The notes beneath the pieces were generated by a model. That model searched no databases and had not been told where the DNA came from. It saw only the letters and a list, made by a program, of their open reading frames with translations. A stretch of DNA of 64,000 nucleotides from Streptomyces sp. ISL-36 (GTDB lineage: Bacteria; Actinomycetota; Actinomycetes; Streptomycetales; Streptomycetaceae), in contig NZ_JAGGOS010000027.1 of NCBI RefSeq assembly GCF_018614205.1, forward strand, positions 16,775-80,774, read 5' to 3'. A program made the position numbers and the translations under genes. The first letter of the stretch is position 1, and every line of letters begins with the position of its first letter. Shown here one piece after another: positions 32,330-40,893 of this stretch.

Positions 32330-34255
32330 ATGGGCGGTAAGTCGCGGACGACGTCCGGCTCACCGGACGAGTCGGCGGACGACCAGATGGCGCTGTTCAC
32401 AGCCGATGCGAAGCCGAAGCCCAAGCGTCGAGGCGGCCTGGTTCCGCGCAACAAGATCCTCAATGGACTGATCCTCGGCATCGCCCGGCAGACCGGCCGC
32501 GATTACGCCGAAATCAATCACAGCCTGAACAGGAAGCTCGGGGTTTCCACCCGGTCAGGGGCCTCCGACGAGCTGCTGGACCGGGGAATCGAACTCGCGC
32601 AGCAGTACATTGACATGCTGGCACGCAACGGGAGCGGCGTCCCGGCGTTCACCCCGCCCCCGCCCGTAGCTGTTCCTCCGCAGCAGTACCGCTCGTCGCG
32701 CTCCGAGCCGGATCCCACGGCCGAGCAGCAGCAGGCGATCGAGGCGATGACCAGCGGGGAACACTTCGTAATCCAGGCTGGCGCCGGGACGGGCAAGACG
32801 ACGACGCTCGCGATGCTGGCGCGAGCCGTGGCGAGCAGGCGAGGCATGTTCCTCGCGTTCAACCGGCCGGTGGTCGACGAGGCGGCCCGCAGGTTTCCAG
32901 GTCACGTGGAATGCCGGACCGGGCACAGCCTGGCTATGACCGCCCTTCGGTACCGGTACGGTCACCGGCTCAATCAGCCGCGTGAGCCGGGCTGGAAAGT
33001 CGGCGAGCGCCTGGGGATCAGCCAGAGAACACAGGTGCGCCTCGGGGCGAGGCTCCTCACGAACAGGACCCTTTCCTACGTCGCTTTGCAGACACTGGCC
33101 CGCTTCTGCCACTCGGACGACGACGAGATCCTACCCGTGCACGTCCCCCGGCTCCGCGGCCTGGACGACATGTACCGGGGCGACTTGGCGCAGTTCGTCC
33201 TTCCGTACGCCCGTCGGGCCTGGCGGGACGTACAAGACCCAAAAGGCGACCTCGTCCGGTTTGACCTGAACCACGCACTCAAGATCTGGGCCCTGACCGA
33301 GCCCCGGATCCGCAAAGACTTCCTGCTCCTGGACGAAGCGCAGGACACCAATCCGGTGATGGAGAAGGTCTTCAACGCCCAGCGCTCCCACGCGCAACTG
33401 ATCATGGTGGGAGACTCGGCCCAGGCCATCTACGGGTGGCGAGGTGCCCGCGATGTGATGACCGGCTTCGACGGCCAGCAGCTGACCCTGTCGCAGTCCT
33501 TCCGGTTCGGACAGCGCCTCGCCGACGAGGCAAACCGATGGCTGGCGATCGTCGAGTCACCGTTGCGGTTGCGCGGCACACCCACCATCGACACCCGCAT
33601 CGGGCCTCTGGACGAAGTGGACGCGCTGCTGTGCCGCACCAACGCCGGCGCGATCTCGGAAATCTTCACACTGCTCGACGAGGGCAAGAAGGTGGCGCTG
33701 GTCGGCGGGAAGAAGGCACTCACCGAACTCGCGAACGCCGCCGGCGCGCTGAAGGAAGACAGGCGTCCGTCCCATCCCGACCTGGTCCTCTTCAAGAACT
33801 GGGACGAGCTCGTCGAGTACGCGAAGGAGGACCCGGACGGGGCGGACCTACTGCCCCTTGTGGACATCATCGAGGACCACGGCGTCGAGATGGTCCTCTC
33901 CGCGATGAGGGAGCTGCACCTCGAGGACGACGCTGAAGTCACTGTCTCGACGGCCCACAGGGCCAAGGGTCGGGAGTGGCCGCGGGTCCGCATCGCGGCC
34001 GACTTCCGCGAGCCGGTCTCGCGCGAGCGGGATCTCGAAGGAAACAGCATCCCCGCCCCCATTCTCCTTGAAGATGCCCGGCTCGCCTACGTGGCCGTCA
34101 CTCGGGCGAGGAAGCAGCTTGACCTCGGCGGGCTGGAGTGGATCGAGACCCACCCTGACGGGCAGTTCGGATCCTCGCCGCCGCCCGGGCCGCCGGTCAG
34201 TGGGCCCCCCACTGCCCCATCCCCGTGGGACCGACTCGGTCCTCCATCCACCTGA
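32330..34255 (+). CDS. UvrD/Rep-type SF1 helicase
   Basis: 641 residues from the ATG at 32330, which has AGAAAGG upstream; a GTG seven codons earlier is possible. Residues 1-130 are a separate N-terminal region. Helicase motifs follow in order: Walker A QAGAGTGKTTTLAML near 149-163, Walker B LLLDEAQDTN, motif III VGDSAQAIYGWRGA, motif V VSTAHRAKGREWPRV and motif VI LAYVAVTRARKQL. The compact size and motif spacing resemble the FBH1-like branch of UvrD helicases. Such helicases unwind DNA from 3' to 5' and are frequent on mobile elements. A zinc-ribbon gene follows immediately. Confidence 0.9.
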   Translation: MGGKSRTTSGSPDESADDQMALFTADAKPKPKRRGGLVPRNKILNGLILGIARQTGRDYAEINHSLNRKLGVSTRSGASDELLDRGIELAQQYIDMLARNGSGVPAFTPPPPVAVPPQQYRSSRSEPDPTAEQQQAIEAMTSGEHFVIQAGAGTGKTTTLAMLARAVASRRGMFLAFNRPVVDEAARRFPGHVECRTGHSLAMTALRYRYGHRLNQPREPGWKVGERLGISQRTQVRLGARLLTNRTLSYVALQTLARFCHSDDDEILPVHVPRLRGLDDMYRGDLAQFVLPYARRAWRDVQDPKGDLVRFDLNHALKIWALTEPRIRKDFLLLDEAQDTNPVMEKVFNAQRSHAQLIMVGDSAQAIYGWRGARDVMTGFDGQQLTLSQSFRFGQRLADEANRWLAIVESPLRLRGTPTIDTRIGPLDEVDALLCRTNAGAISEIFTLLDEGKKVALVGGKKALTELANAAGALKEDRRPSHPDLVLFKNWDELVEYAKEDPDGADLLPLVDIIEDHGVEMVLSAMRELHLEDDAEVTVSTAHRAKGREWPRVRIAADFREPVSRERDLEGNSIPAPILLEDARLAYVAVTRARKQLDLGGLEWIETHPDGQFGSSPPPGPPVSGPPTAPSPWDRLGPPST

Positions 34256-34278
34256 CACCCTCCGAAGGAGACACGGGC

Positions 34279-34611
34279 ATGTCCGATGCCGTTGAAGAAC
34301 CTGCCGCCGCACCGTTCGCTCCCCTGCACGCATACGCTCTGACGTATCCCTGTCCAACGTGCGGAGCAGCCGCGGGGACTCTCTGTGACGCGCCGCAGAA
34401 GAATGGCTCCCTGGATTCAGGGAGTGCACGGCAGGGAGGTCGTCGACAAGGACACGGTCCATCCAGTCCGGGAGCTGGTCTCCCTGGAGGCCGTGGAGCA
34501 TCTCGGCGAAGTCGTGGACGTGCCGTGCGGCGGCGTCGAGGTGAGGGCAGGCCGTACGGATCTCCTTCAGTTCCGCGGTGTCCGTCGGTCCGCTCGCGCC
34601 CTGCCGGATAG
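34279..34611 (+). pseudogene. Zinc-ribbon protein interrupted by a transposase relic
   Basis: The ATG at 34279 has a strong GAAGGAG upstream, and the first 45 residues include YPCPTCGAAAGTLCDAP, a zinc-ribbon motif common in small actinobacterial proteins. After about position 34407 the frame enters sequence whose coding signal is on the opposite strand (the transposase relic), so the original C terminus, usually with an HxxR/H motif, is lost. It was probably coupled to the helicase gene. Confidence 0.5.
34418..34590 (-). pseudogene. ISL3-type transposase fragment
   Basis: About 56 residues with strong codon bias: IRTACPHLDAAARHVHDFAE, then MLHGLQGDQLPDWMDRV and LVDDLPAVHSL. This matches by memory the region before the C-terminal catalytic end of ISL3 transposases. 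Both ends are cut off, and the 3' end falls on an inverted repeat, CTCCCTG...CAGGGAG (34408-34425). It is a dead remnant, useful as evidence of past IS activity. Confidence 0.5.
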
Positions 34612-34628
34612 CGCTTGCGGACAGTCGG

Positions 34629-35693
34629 TCAGAACACGGGTGGCGGAGGATCGCTCCTCCACTTCGCATGGACCCTCTCCCGGCGGGCCGCTACCGGCGC
34701 GCACTGCCAGCACAGCCAGTCCTTACTCTGCGGCTCGTAGCTGCGGTTCGTGCAGTTCGCGCACTTGTACCTGCCGGGACTCGGCCTGAACAGCGACGCG
34801 CCGCTCTCGATCTTTCGCTTGTAGAGGTCTTCGGGCCTGTCGTACACGATGAACTCGCTGTGCCGGAGGGTTTCGAAGCGCAGCCATTCATCCATCGTCG
34901 CGTCGGGGGCGGTAGTGGATTCGTGGGCGGTACAGCGCTGGTAGCGCCACCGTCGCCATGCATCCGTGTAGAGGGCGGTCAGGCTGTAGACCCACATCTT
35001 CTGACCTGCCCAGAGCGTCGCTGCTCCGGCGCGGCCGCTCGGCATCGGGATGTCGACCTGTTCCCAGTGGCCTTCCGGGCGCTCCGGGTCGAAGACGGTG
35101 TTGTTGCATCGCTGATTCGTTGTGGTGGCCCTCACGATGCACTGCACCTTGTCGATCGCCGTCGGCGCCAGGAAACGGGCAGGCGGGTAGTCGATGATGT
35201 GCCGGACAGGGCTCTCGATGCGGATGAACTGCTCGCTGACCTCGGTCTCTGTGACCTCTCGCTCTCGCTGGGCAGGAACGAACTCGCCCTTGTCGATCCA
35301 GGCCTTGGTCTGAACCGCATAGCGGAGCCTGAGTCCCTGGAAGGCTGTCAGGTCGTCGTCATGCTCGACGGCGGGGCAGATCGCCGGATGGGCGATCCGG
35401 CAATGCCCCGTGCCGTCGTCGCCGTAGTGGGCGATCCCGTTGAAGATCGACCATCGAAGGTGCTCGTACACGAGGTGCGACGGAAACTCCTGTACAAGCA
35501 TGGGGAGCCACTCGTCGTTGTCCTGCCGCTGGAACCAGTCGATGGGGTGGTTGCAGTATCGGCACCGGCTGATCGCATCCCGGCGAAGGGTCTTCGACGC
35601 GCTGTTCTTGTGGATCCAGATGTGCCTGCGTTCCCACCGGCATGCTTCTGTCTCATCGACTGGGCTGCCGTCCCAGTGCCTTCCACTTGTCAC
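34629..35693 (-). CDS. DUF6083 domain protein with zinc motifs
   Basis: 354 residues. The N-terminal part has CRYCNHPIDWFQRQDNDEW, then SIFNGIAHYGDDGTGHCRI and HPAICPAV, the pattern of DUF6083. The central region is beta-rich. Near the C terminus there are two Cys pairs, CANC and CWQC, that look like a zinc ribbon. DUF6083 proteins have no known activity and are common on Streptomyces plasmids. The start is the first ATG after a low-quality region. Confidence 0.75.
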   Translation of the reverse strand: MTSGRHWDGSPVDETEACRWERRHIWIHKNSASKTLRRDAISRCRYCNHPIDWFQRQDNDEWLPMLVQEFPSHLVYEHLRWSIFNGIAHYGDDGTGHCRIAHPAICPAVEHDDDLTAFQGLRLRYAVQTKAWIDKGEFVPAQREREVTETEVSEQFIRIESPVRHIIDYPPARFLAPTAIDKVQCIVRATTTNQRCNNTVFDPERPEGHWEQVDIPMPSGRAGAATLWAGQKMWVYSLTALYTDAWRRWRYQRCTAHESTTAPDATMDEWLRFETLRHSEFIVYDRPEDLYKRKIESGASLFRPSPGRYKCANCTNRSYEPQSKDWLCWQCAPVAARRERVHAKWRSDPPPPVF

Positions 35694-36090
35694 ACGTGAT
35701 CACATAAGGCATGAGAACCCACGCTTGGTACTGAATAGGCGCTAGATCACCTTTTCGGCCCAACGGCTTTCACGAGCTGGAGCGGTGAGGTTTCGCTTCC
35801 AACGACCCCAGGGGCCGTACCTGGCCCGGGGCGCGTCCGGGTCGTACGCGATCACACCAAGCCAACGCCAGGGGCGCCCGGGGTTTGAGCAGAGCCCGGT
35901 CTTGTGGGAGACAGCTCCGGTCGATTGGATCCCGTTTGGGGCTGTCGATCACGGCAGGCCTTCAGCGACCCAAGCGACTCTAGGTCGGACATAGCGTCGA
36001 GTACCCCACCAACGCTCGTGCGCTCTCCTTCACTGAGGACCATCTGCACCCGCAACCGAGTAGGCCCCCGGCAGCAGCCGGGCCCTGCGG
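35694..36090. other. Intergenic stretch, no gene seen
   Basis: About 400 bases between two minus-strand genes. Open frames are short and without codon bias. The promoter of the DUF6083 gene should be here. No repeat found by eye. Confidence 0.45.
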
Positions 36091-36492
36091 CTACAGCGGG
36101 AGCGTTATTCCGAGCTCCTGCATCGCGGTCGACGGCGGGCCGCCTTCGGAGCGTTCGGTCTTTCTGCCCTTGGTTCGGGGAGCGAGCGTCCGGGGGTCGA
36201 TGCCTTCAGACGGGCCGGCCTCGCGGTACAGCCCGCCGGGGACTGTGTCGCGGTCGTTTGGCTGGAGCCAGAAGACGCGTCGACGGAAGGTCCCGGAGGC
36301 TCGTGACGCCTTCGCGGTGGGCCCAAGGATGGCGTAGCCGATCATGCGGCCTGGGCGGAAGTACGGCGGCCTGCCGCCGCGGGTGGGCAGGCGGTCAAGG
36401 GTCTGGCGGACGTAGTCGAGCTGTTCGATGTCCTCGAGCCAGACCAGTTCGATTTCGTGCTTGATCTCGTCGTCGCTGATCAGGGCACTCAT
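36091..36492 (-). CDS. Small hypothetical protein coupled to the replication genes
   Basis: 133 residues from the ATG at 36492 that overlaps the helicase stop (ATGA). The first 40 residues are acidic and helical (ISDDEIKHEIELVWLEDIEQ), followed by a beta segment around GYAILGPTAKASRASGTFRR. The remainder is basic. It may be an accessory replication or regulation factor; the family is not recognised. Confidence 0.6.
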   Translation of the reverse strand: MSALISDDEIKHEIELVWLEDIEQLDYVRQTLDRLPTRGGRPPYFRPGRMIGYAILGPTAKASRASGTFRRRVFWLQPNDRDTVPGGLYREAGPSEGIDPRTLAPRTKGRKTERSEGGPPSTAMQELGITLPL

Positions 36493-38012
36493 GCCATCTC
36501 CTCGTCGGCGAGCAATCCGATGCCAGGGTAATACTTCCTCGAATTCGACACTTTCATCTCTTTCGGGGATGACAGGCCGACGAGCTCGCGGGTTCGCTGT
36601 GCGAAAGCGCGGCTGGTCGCCGGCGGGGAGCCTTCGCTCGAGCACCAGGTCCTGTAGGCGTCGTAGAGCGTTTTCTGCTCGGTGCGGGCCTCCGGGCTGA
36701 GGACGCAGGCCTCATCGTAGAAGCGTCCGGTGTGGTCTTCGGTCTCGGCGTACGCCGTGGTGGCGATGCGGACCTTGTCGGGGCCGGTGAGGTCCTTGTC
36801 GCCAGCGAGGTAGCGCCGGGCCCCTTCGATGAGCCAGTTCAGGATGCCGGGGCCTTCTTCGGCGACCAGGATGTCGGCGAGGTTGTCGATCTTCCGGTCG
36901 TCGGGGACGGTGCGCTCGAAGGGGATGAGGCGCATGCGGCGCCAGAAGGCGAAGCCGCCGGTCCCGACTTCGGGGCGGTGGTTGCCGAGGAGCCAGAGCT
37001 TGTGGGTGGGCTCGAAGCTGAAGAAGTCCTGCCTCATGCGGCGGGCCTTGATCCGGTCGCCTCCGGTGAGGTGCTTGACGCGGGCTTCGTCGAACTTGTC
37101 GCCGGGCTTGACCTCGGAGCAGACGATGATGCGTCGGCCGTGGAGCTCGGCGAGGTCGGTGGGGTGGCCTTCGTAGGGGCGGGCCATCAGGAAGCCGGGC
37201 GGGGCGGCGTCGGCGTAGTCGCCCATCAGTTTCATGAAGAGGTCGAGGAGGACCGATTTGCCGTTTTTGCCCGCCCCGAAGAGGAATGGCATCACCTGGG
37301 CGCCGACGTCTCCGGTGATCGAGTAGCCCAGGAGCAACTGGAGGTATCCGATCATCTCGGCGCCTTCGGGGCCGTCTCCGAAGGTGTCCGTCAGGAACTG
37401 GATGAACCTCGGGGTGGGCATCGGGGTAGGGCCCGTGAAGGTGGATCGGGAGTTGAAGTCTCTGTTCGGGTCAGGGGTGCGCAGCAGGCCTGTGCGCAGG
37501 TCGACCACGCCTGCTGGAGTGCACAGGACGTAGGGGTCGGCGTCCAGGAGGGCGGCGTTGAGGACCATGCCGGGGGCAGTCCTGGCCTGGGCGAGCATCG
37601 CGTTGATGCCAGAGGTGCTCAGTGCGCGCTTCCGGTGCTTCCTCAGGGCCTCCGTGGTGTGGACTCCGCGGGGGTCGCTGGAGGCGATTTCCTCTCCGAT
37701 CTCACCAGCGGCCCACAGGACGGTGTCGTCCTCGTCCATCTGCCAGCGGGTGGTGTCCCAGCGGTACCAGCTCAGGCCAGGGACGTAGCGGAAGTCGGAG
37801 GCGTAGATCTGCGCGAAGAGCTTGGCGTTGCCTCGGTCGGTGAGGCTGTCGGGAAGCAGGCCGTGGGCGGTGGCGGGCCCGTCGACCGGGGCCGGCTTCG
37901 TTGCGCCTTGAGCGGGAACGGGAGCCGTGTTCTTCGCGATGATCTGTTCGGCGATTACCTGCGGATCGAAGTCGAAGAGGACGTCCTCGCTGCCGCCGAT
38001 GGGGCTGGTCAC
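36489..38012 (-). CDS. D5-type phage/plasmid primase-helicase
   Basis: 507 residues from a GTG overlapping the Prim-Pol stop. Residues 50-235 match the D5_N region (LSWYRWDTTRWQMDEDDTVL, GVVDLRTGLLRTPDPNRDF). The SF3-like helicase domain has Walker A GAGKNGKS at 246-253, Walker B around GRRIIVCSEV, and sensor-type KLWLLGNHRPEV. The C terminus is a winged-helix-like region. These proteins open the origin and drive replication of phages, plasmids and integrative elements, together with the Prim-Pol encoded upstream. Confidence 0.9.
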   Translation of the reverse strand: MTSPIGGSEDVLFDFDPQVIAEQIIAKNTAPVPAQGATKPAPVDGPATAHGLLPDSLTDRGNAKLFAQIYASDFRYVPGLSWYRWDTTRWQMDEDDTVLWAAGEIGEEIASSDPRGVHTTEALRKHRKRALSTSGINAMLAQARTAPGMVLNAALLDADPYVLCTPAGVVDLRTGLLRTPDPNRDFNSRSTFTGPTPMPTPRFIQFLTDTFGDGPEGAEMIGYLQLLLGYSITGDVGAQVMPFLFGAGKNGKSVLLDLFMKLMGDYADAAPPGFLMARPYEGHPTDLAELHGRRIIVCSEVKPGDKFDEARVKHLTGGDRIKARRMRQDFFSFEPTHKLWLLGNHRPEVGTGGFAFWRRMRLIPFERTVPDDRKIDNLADILVAEEGPGILNWLIEGARRYLAGDKDLTGPDKVRIATTAYAETEDHTGRFYDEACVLSPEARTEQKTLYDAYRTWCSSEGSPPATSRAFAQRTRELVGLSSPKEMKVSNSRKYYPGIGLLADEEMA

Positions 38013-39118
38013 GGGCGGCTCCCGGTACGGAGGGGGTTTCGGGATCCGGCGGCCATGCCGCTGCGGATGATCTGTGCGGAGCGGCGCTCCTGCCCGGGGC
38101 GGGCTAGGTCTGCGGTTTCGTGCAGGATGCGCTCGGCTTCGTCGTGGGAGAGGTGACCGGCGGCTGCCAGGCCTCCTGCCGTGTAGGCGGCGCGGTTGAG
38201 CTTCTCGGAGAATCCTGCGCCTTCTGCCAGGGCTCCGCAGGCGGTCACCTCGGCAAGGACCGTCGACAGGGCCTTGGTTGCCTGGACGGCACCGCCGCCA
38301 GCTGCGACGACGGCTTGCCGGGCTCGGGCCGGGACGGGTCGAGGCGCCGGAATGTGGGCGGGCGGGAGATGGTTGGTGCGCTCCAGCTCCTGGGCGAGCC
38401 ACTGCGGGAGCGGTGCTGGGATGCGTTCGGGCCCGACGGGGGTGTAGGTGCCGGCCGTCGTGGTGGTACCGGGAGCGATGATGTAGCCGCCGTCGGCGCG
38501 CACGTCGACCTGCCAGGCGAGGGCTCGGCCGGTACCGGAGCCGGTGGAGCACTGCCAGCGGCGGGCGTCGGTGGCGCGGTACCAGACGTGAAGGCCTCCC
38601 GAGGGAGTGCGCACGCGCAGGGTGTTGGTGTCGGTGGCCGGGTTCTCCTGGTTGCGGAGGGCTGCCAGGACGGCAAGGGTGTGGAAGCCGGTGGTCATCG
38701 CAGAGACGTCGATGTCGTCAGCGATGGCGATGCCTGGGAGGAGCCTGTCCCGGGGCGGCGGAGGTGCGGGGTGGGCGTCGATGTCGATGACCACGAGGTT
38801 CGCCGGTCCGCACGCGACCGCAACACCCATCTGAGGGCGCTGTCCCCACCACTGCAGGATCCGGTTCATGTCGAGCGTTGCCGCGTGGAAGCCGTGGCAC
38901 CAGCGGCCTGCCGCCCGGCAGGAGCAGGTTCGGCGGTCGTGGTGGCGCGGCCGGCATTCCGGGCAATTGGCCGCGGGCGTCTTCTTGCCCGGGGCGAGCG
39001 GGTGGACGGGCCATCCGTGGCTGGCGCACCACCTGGCGAGGGCGAGCGACCCAGCGACTGAGGTAGGGCGCGGCTCGGTTGTTGAGTCGCTGATGGAAAC
39101 CCGCAGGTCAGCAGGCAT
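38009..39118 (-). CDS. Bifunctional primase-polymerase (Prim-Pol)
   Basis: 369 residues. The AEP-type catalytic pattern is visible: a Cys-rich insert (CPECRPRHHDRRTCSCRAAG) near 50-70, VVIDIDAHP near 108-116 as the first acidic motif, TPSGGLHVWYR with the conserved His near 167-177, and WQVDVRADGGYIIAPGT with the third acidic residue near 200-216. The C-terminal part is helical. It would prime and extend DNA at the origin encoded just upstream (39.1-39.6 kb). It overlaps the helicase gene. Confidence 0.9.
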   Translation of the reverse strand: MPADLRVSISDSTTEPRPTSVAGSLALARWCASHGWPVHPLAPGKKTPAANCPECRPRHHDRRTCSCRAAGRWCHGFHAATLDMNRILQWWGQRPQMGVAVACGPANLVVIDIDAHPAPPPPRDRLLPGIAIADDIDVSAMTTGFHTLAVLAALRNQENPATDTNTLRVRTPSGGLHVWYRATDARRWQCSTGSGTGRALAWQVDVRADGGYIIAPGTTTTAGTYTPVGPERIPAPLPQWLAQELERTNHLPPAHIPAPRPVPARARQAVVAAGGGAVQATKALSTVLAEVTACGALAEGAGFSEKLNRAAYTAGGLAAAGHLSHDEAERILHETADLARPGQERRSAQIIRSGMAAGSRNPLRTGSRP

Positions 39119-39567
39119 CTTCTTCCCCCATCAGCGACTGAAGCGACTCAAGAACGGAGACAGCCTAGCGAAAAGGGCCGTTCGGGGGGATTACCTGTCC
39201 CCCGGGCGTGGCGAGGGGCCTGAAGGAGCGACTGAAGCGGAGCCGAGCCACTCGGCGCAATTGAGTCGCTGCCTTCAGTCGCTCCACGAAACCACAGGTC
39301 AGAGGCATTCCCCAACCGTTGACAGCGACTGAAGCGACTGAAGTTCCCTATTTATCAGGCACACACGCGCACACAGGAGGAGCTGATATACCCGACCTTC
39401 AGTCGCTTGAGTCGCTGCCTCATGAGTGACAGGGCTCTGACCTGCGGTTTTCTTCAGCGACTGAAGCGTTGCTCGGTCGCTTACGTTCAGTCGCTGACCC
39501 ACCGAGAGGCAGCTGGCTCTCCCCAGCTACCGAAGCGACTCAAGCGACTCAAGCGACTCAAGCGACT
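39085..39567. repeat. Iteron-like array, candidate replication origin
   Basis: Sixteen exact copies of GCGACT or its complement AGTCGC lie at 39085, 39134, 39143, 39228, 39264, 39277, 39325, 39334, 39401, 39410, 39457, 39489, 39535, 39544, 39553 and 39562. Most are embedded in a 9-bp unit, AAGCGACTC/G, and the last four are tandem with exact 9-bp spacing; other pairs also have 9-bp spacing, in both orientations. AT-rich patches occur at 39342-39356 and 39382-39392. The array sits between the relaxation/conjugation genes and the Prim-Pol gene. These are the marks of an iteron-controlled origin. Confidence 0.75.
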
Positions 39568-39601
39568 GAGCCACGGACATCGGCCGACGAACGCACGCCT
39601 C

Positions 39602-39913
39602 TCAGCTGCGGTGACGAGGTTCAAGCAGCAGGTCTTCGATCGTTCCCTGGCCGCCGGTCTGGTTGATCCAGCCTTCGAGTATGTGCTGGATGATCTGCCG
39701 GGCGGTCACGCGGTACTCCTCCGGGCAGGTCTCGCTCTGGGAGAGGGCACCAATGGGCCGGGTGTGGCAGTACAGGGCAAGCATTTCGCCGATGAGCGGG
39801 GAGAACGGCCGGGTGATGGCCTGGGCTTCGTCGCACAGCCGGTACTCGTGGGGTGCCAGGGGCTCGGTCGAGGCGGCTTCGGTCTTCGTGCGGCGGATCT
39901 TGGTGAGGAGCAC
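39602..39913 (-). CDS. Small hypothetical protein next to the origin
   Basis: 103 residues from the GTG at 39913, which has GGAAGGA upstream. Longer readings lack codon bias. The C-terminal half contains EYRVTARQIIQHILEGWINQ and the centre reads YRLCDEAQAITRPFSPLI. It is helical and could be a copy-control or accessory DNA-binding protein because it borders the iteron array, but no motif proves that. Confidence 0.6.
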   Translation of the reverse strand: MLLTKIRRTKTEAASTEPLAPHEYRLCDEAQAITRPFSPLIGEMLALYCHTRPIGALSQSETCPEEYRVTARQIIQHILEGWINQTGGQGTIEDLLLEPRHRS

Positions 39914-39933
39914 GTGAGGTCCTTCCGGTGCGC

Positions 39934-40878
39934 TCAGGCTGCGAGGCTGACGGGGCGTAGCCAGGCGTCGGCGTTTTCGGCGGGGCCGAGGATCGGGGTG
40001 AAGATCGGTTCGAAGGGGCCGCGGTGCTGCAGCAGGCCGAGGGTGGTGACGCCAGCGCGCAGCCCGGTGTTGGTGAGCGCGGGGTCGCTGGCGGCGAGGC
40101 TGCGCAGGTCGGCGATGCGCCGGGCTAGGCGTGAATCGGAGGCGCCGGTGAGAACCAGCAGCAGGCGTGGGAAGGCGGGGTAGCGGTAGCGCCAGGCAGG
40201 CGTGGTTGTGGTCCGCCGGCCCGCTTTGGCGCCGCGGCCGACGGGTTGCTGCGGCGTGTAGGCGTAGTAGGCGGCGTAGGCGTGGAGCTTCTGCGCGAGG
40301 CGCGCGATGGTCATCTGGGTGCGGTCGACCTCGATGAAGAACGTGAGCAGGGTCCGTTGGCGGGCTGCGGTGTCGGTGTGGACGTAGTTGAGGACGGCGT
40401 CGGGGACGAGGTTGAGGTCCTCGCCGGGACGGGAGTCGTCGCGGTAGTAGTGCGCGGTCTCGGGTGACCAGTCGAGGGGGCCGCATTCGTGGCCCAGGCG
40501 GCGGGCCCAGTCGACGAACGCCAGGCCCGTCTCCACGGTGGCGAGGGTGTGTTCCTGCAGCGGGCCGAGAGCCGCCTCCGGGCTCATCCGGTATGGACGC
40601 TGCGGCAGCAGCCCGACCGATTCGACGGCGTTGGCGCCCTTCTCGGTCAGCCACCACAGCAGCTCGGTCTGGCCCGAGACGCGACGGCCGACCGTCTCGG
40701 CCAGGCCGGTCTCCCGCAGGGTGTGGAGCTGGCGGCGCAGGTATTCGGCTCGGGTGTGGTGCGGGGTGATGAGCTGGTGTAGCTGTCTGGTTGAGACCAG
40801 GCGGTGCTGGTAGAGGACCTGGGTTGCCTGCTGGGCGATCTGTCCCAGGCCCGTGGGGCCAGTGTGTGGGTACGGCAT
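39934..40878 (-). CDS. Replication-relaxation family protein
   Basis: 314 residues. The N terminus has a winged-helix-like segment (LYQHRLVSTRQLHQLI, then YLRRQLHTLRETGLAETVG) and GQTELLWWLTEKGA, followed by a region with the acidic/aromatic patterns of PF13814 (VLNYVHTD, TFFIEVDRTQM, KLHAYAAYYAY). These proteins take part in relaxation and transfer of actinobacterial conjugative plasmids. It lies just after the conjugation ATPase and before the origin. Confidence 0.85.
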   Translation of the reverse strand: MPYPHTGPTGLGQIAQQATQVLYQHRLVSTRQLHQLITPHHTRAEYLRRQLHTLRETGLAETVGRRVSGQTELLWWLTEKGANAVESVGLLPQRPYRMSPEAALGPLQEHTLATVETGLAFVDWARRLGHECGPLDWSPETAHYYRDDSRPGEDLNLVPDAVLNYVHTDTAARQRTLLTFFIEVDRTQMTIARLAQKLHAYAAYYAYTPQQPVGRGAKAGRRTTTTPAWRYRYPAFPRLLLVLTGASDSRLARRIADLRSLAASDPALTNTGLRAGVTTLGLLQHRGPFEPIFTPILGPAENADAWLRPVSLAA

Positions 40879-40893
40879 CGGAGTGCTCCCGGT

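Noticed and set aside
39085..39567. CRISPR array
   Set aside because: The repeats are only 6-9 bp, occur in both orientations, have no regular spacers and there are no cas genes. Iterons fit better.
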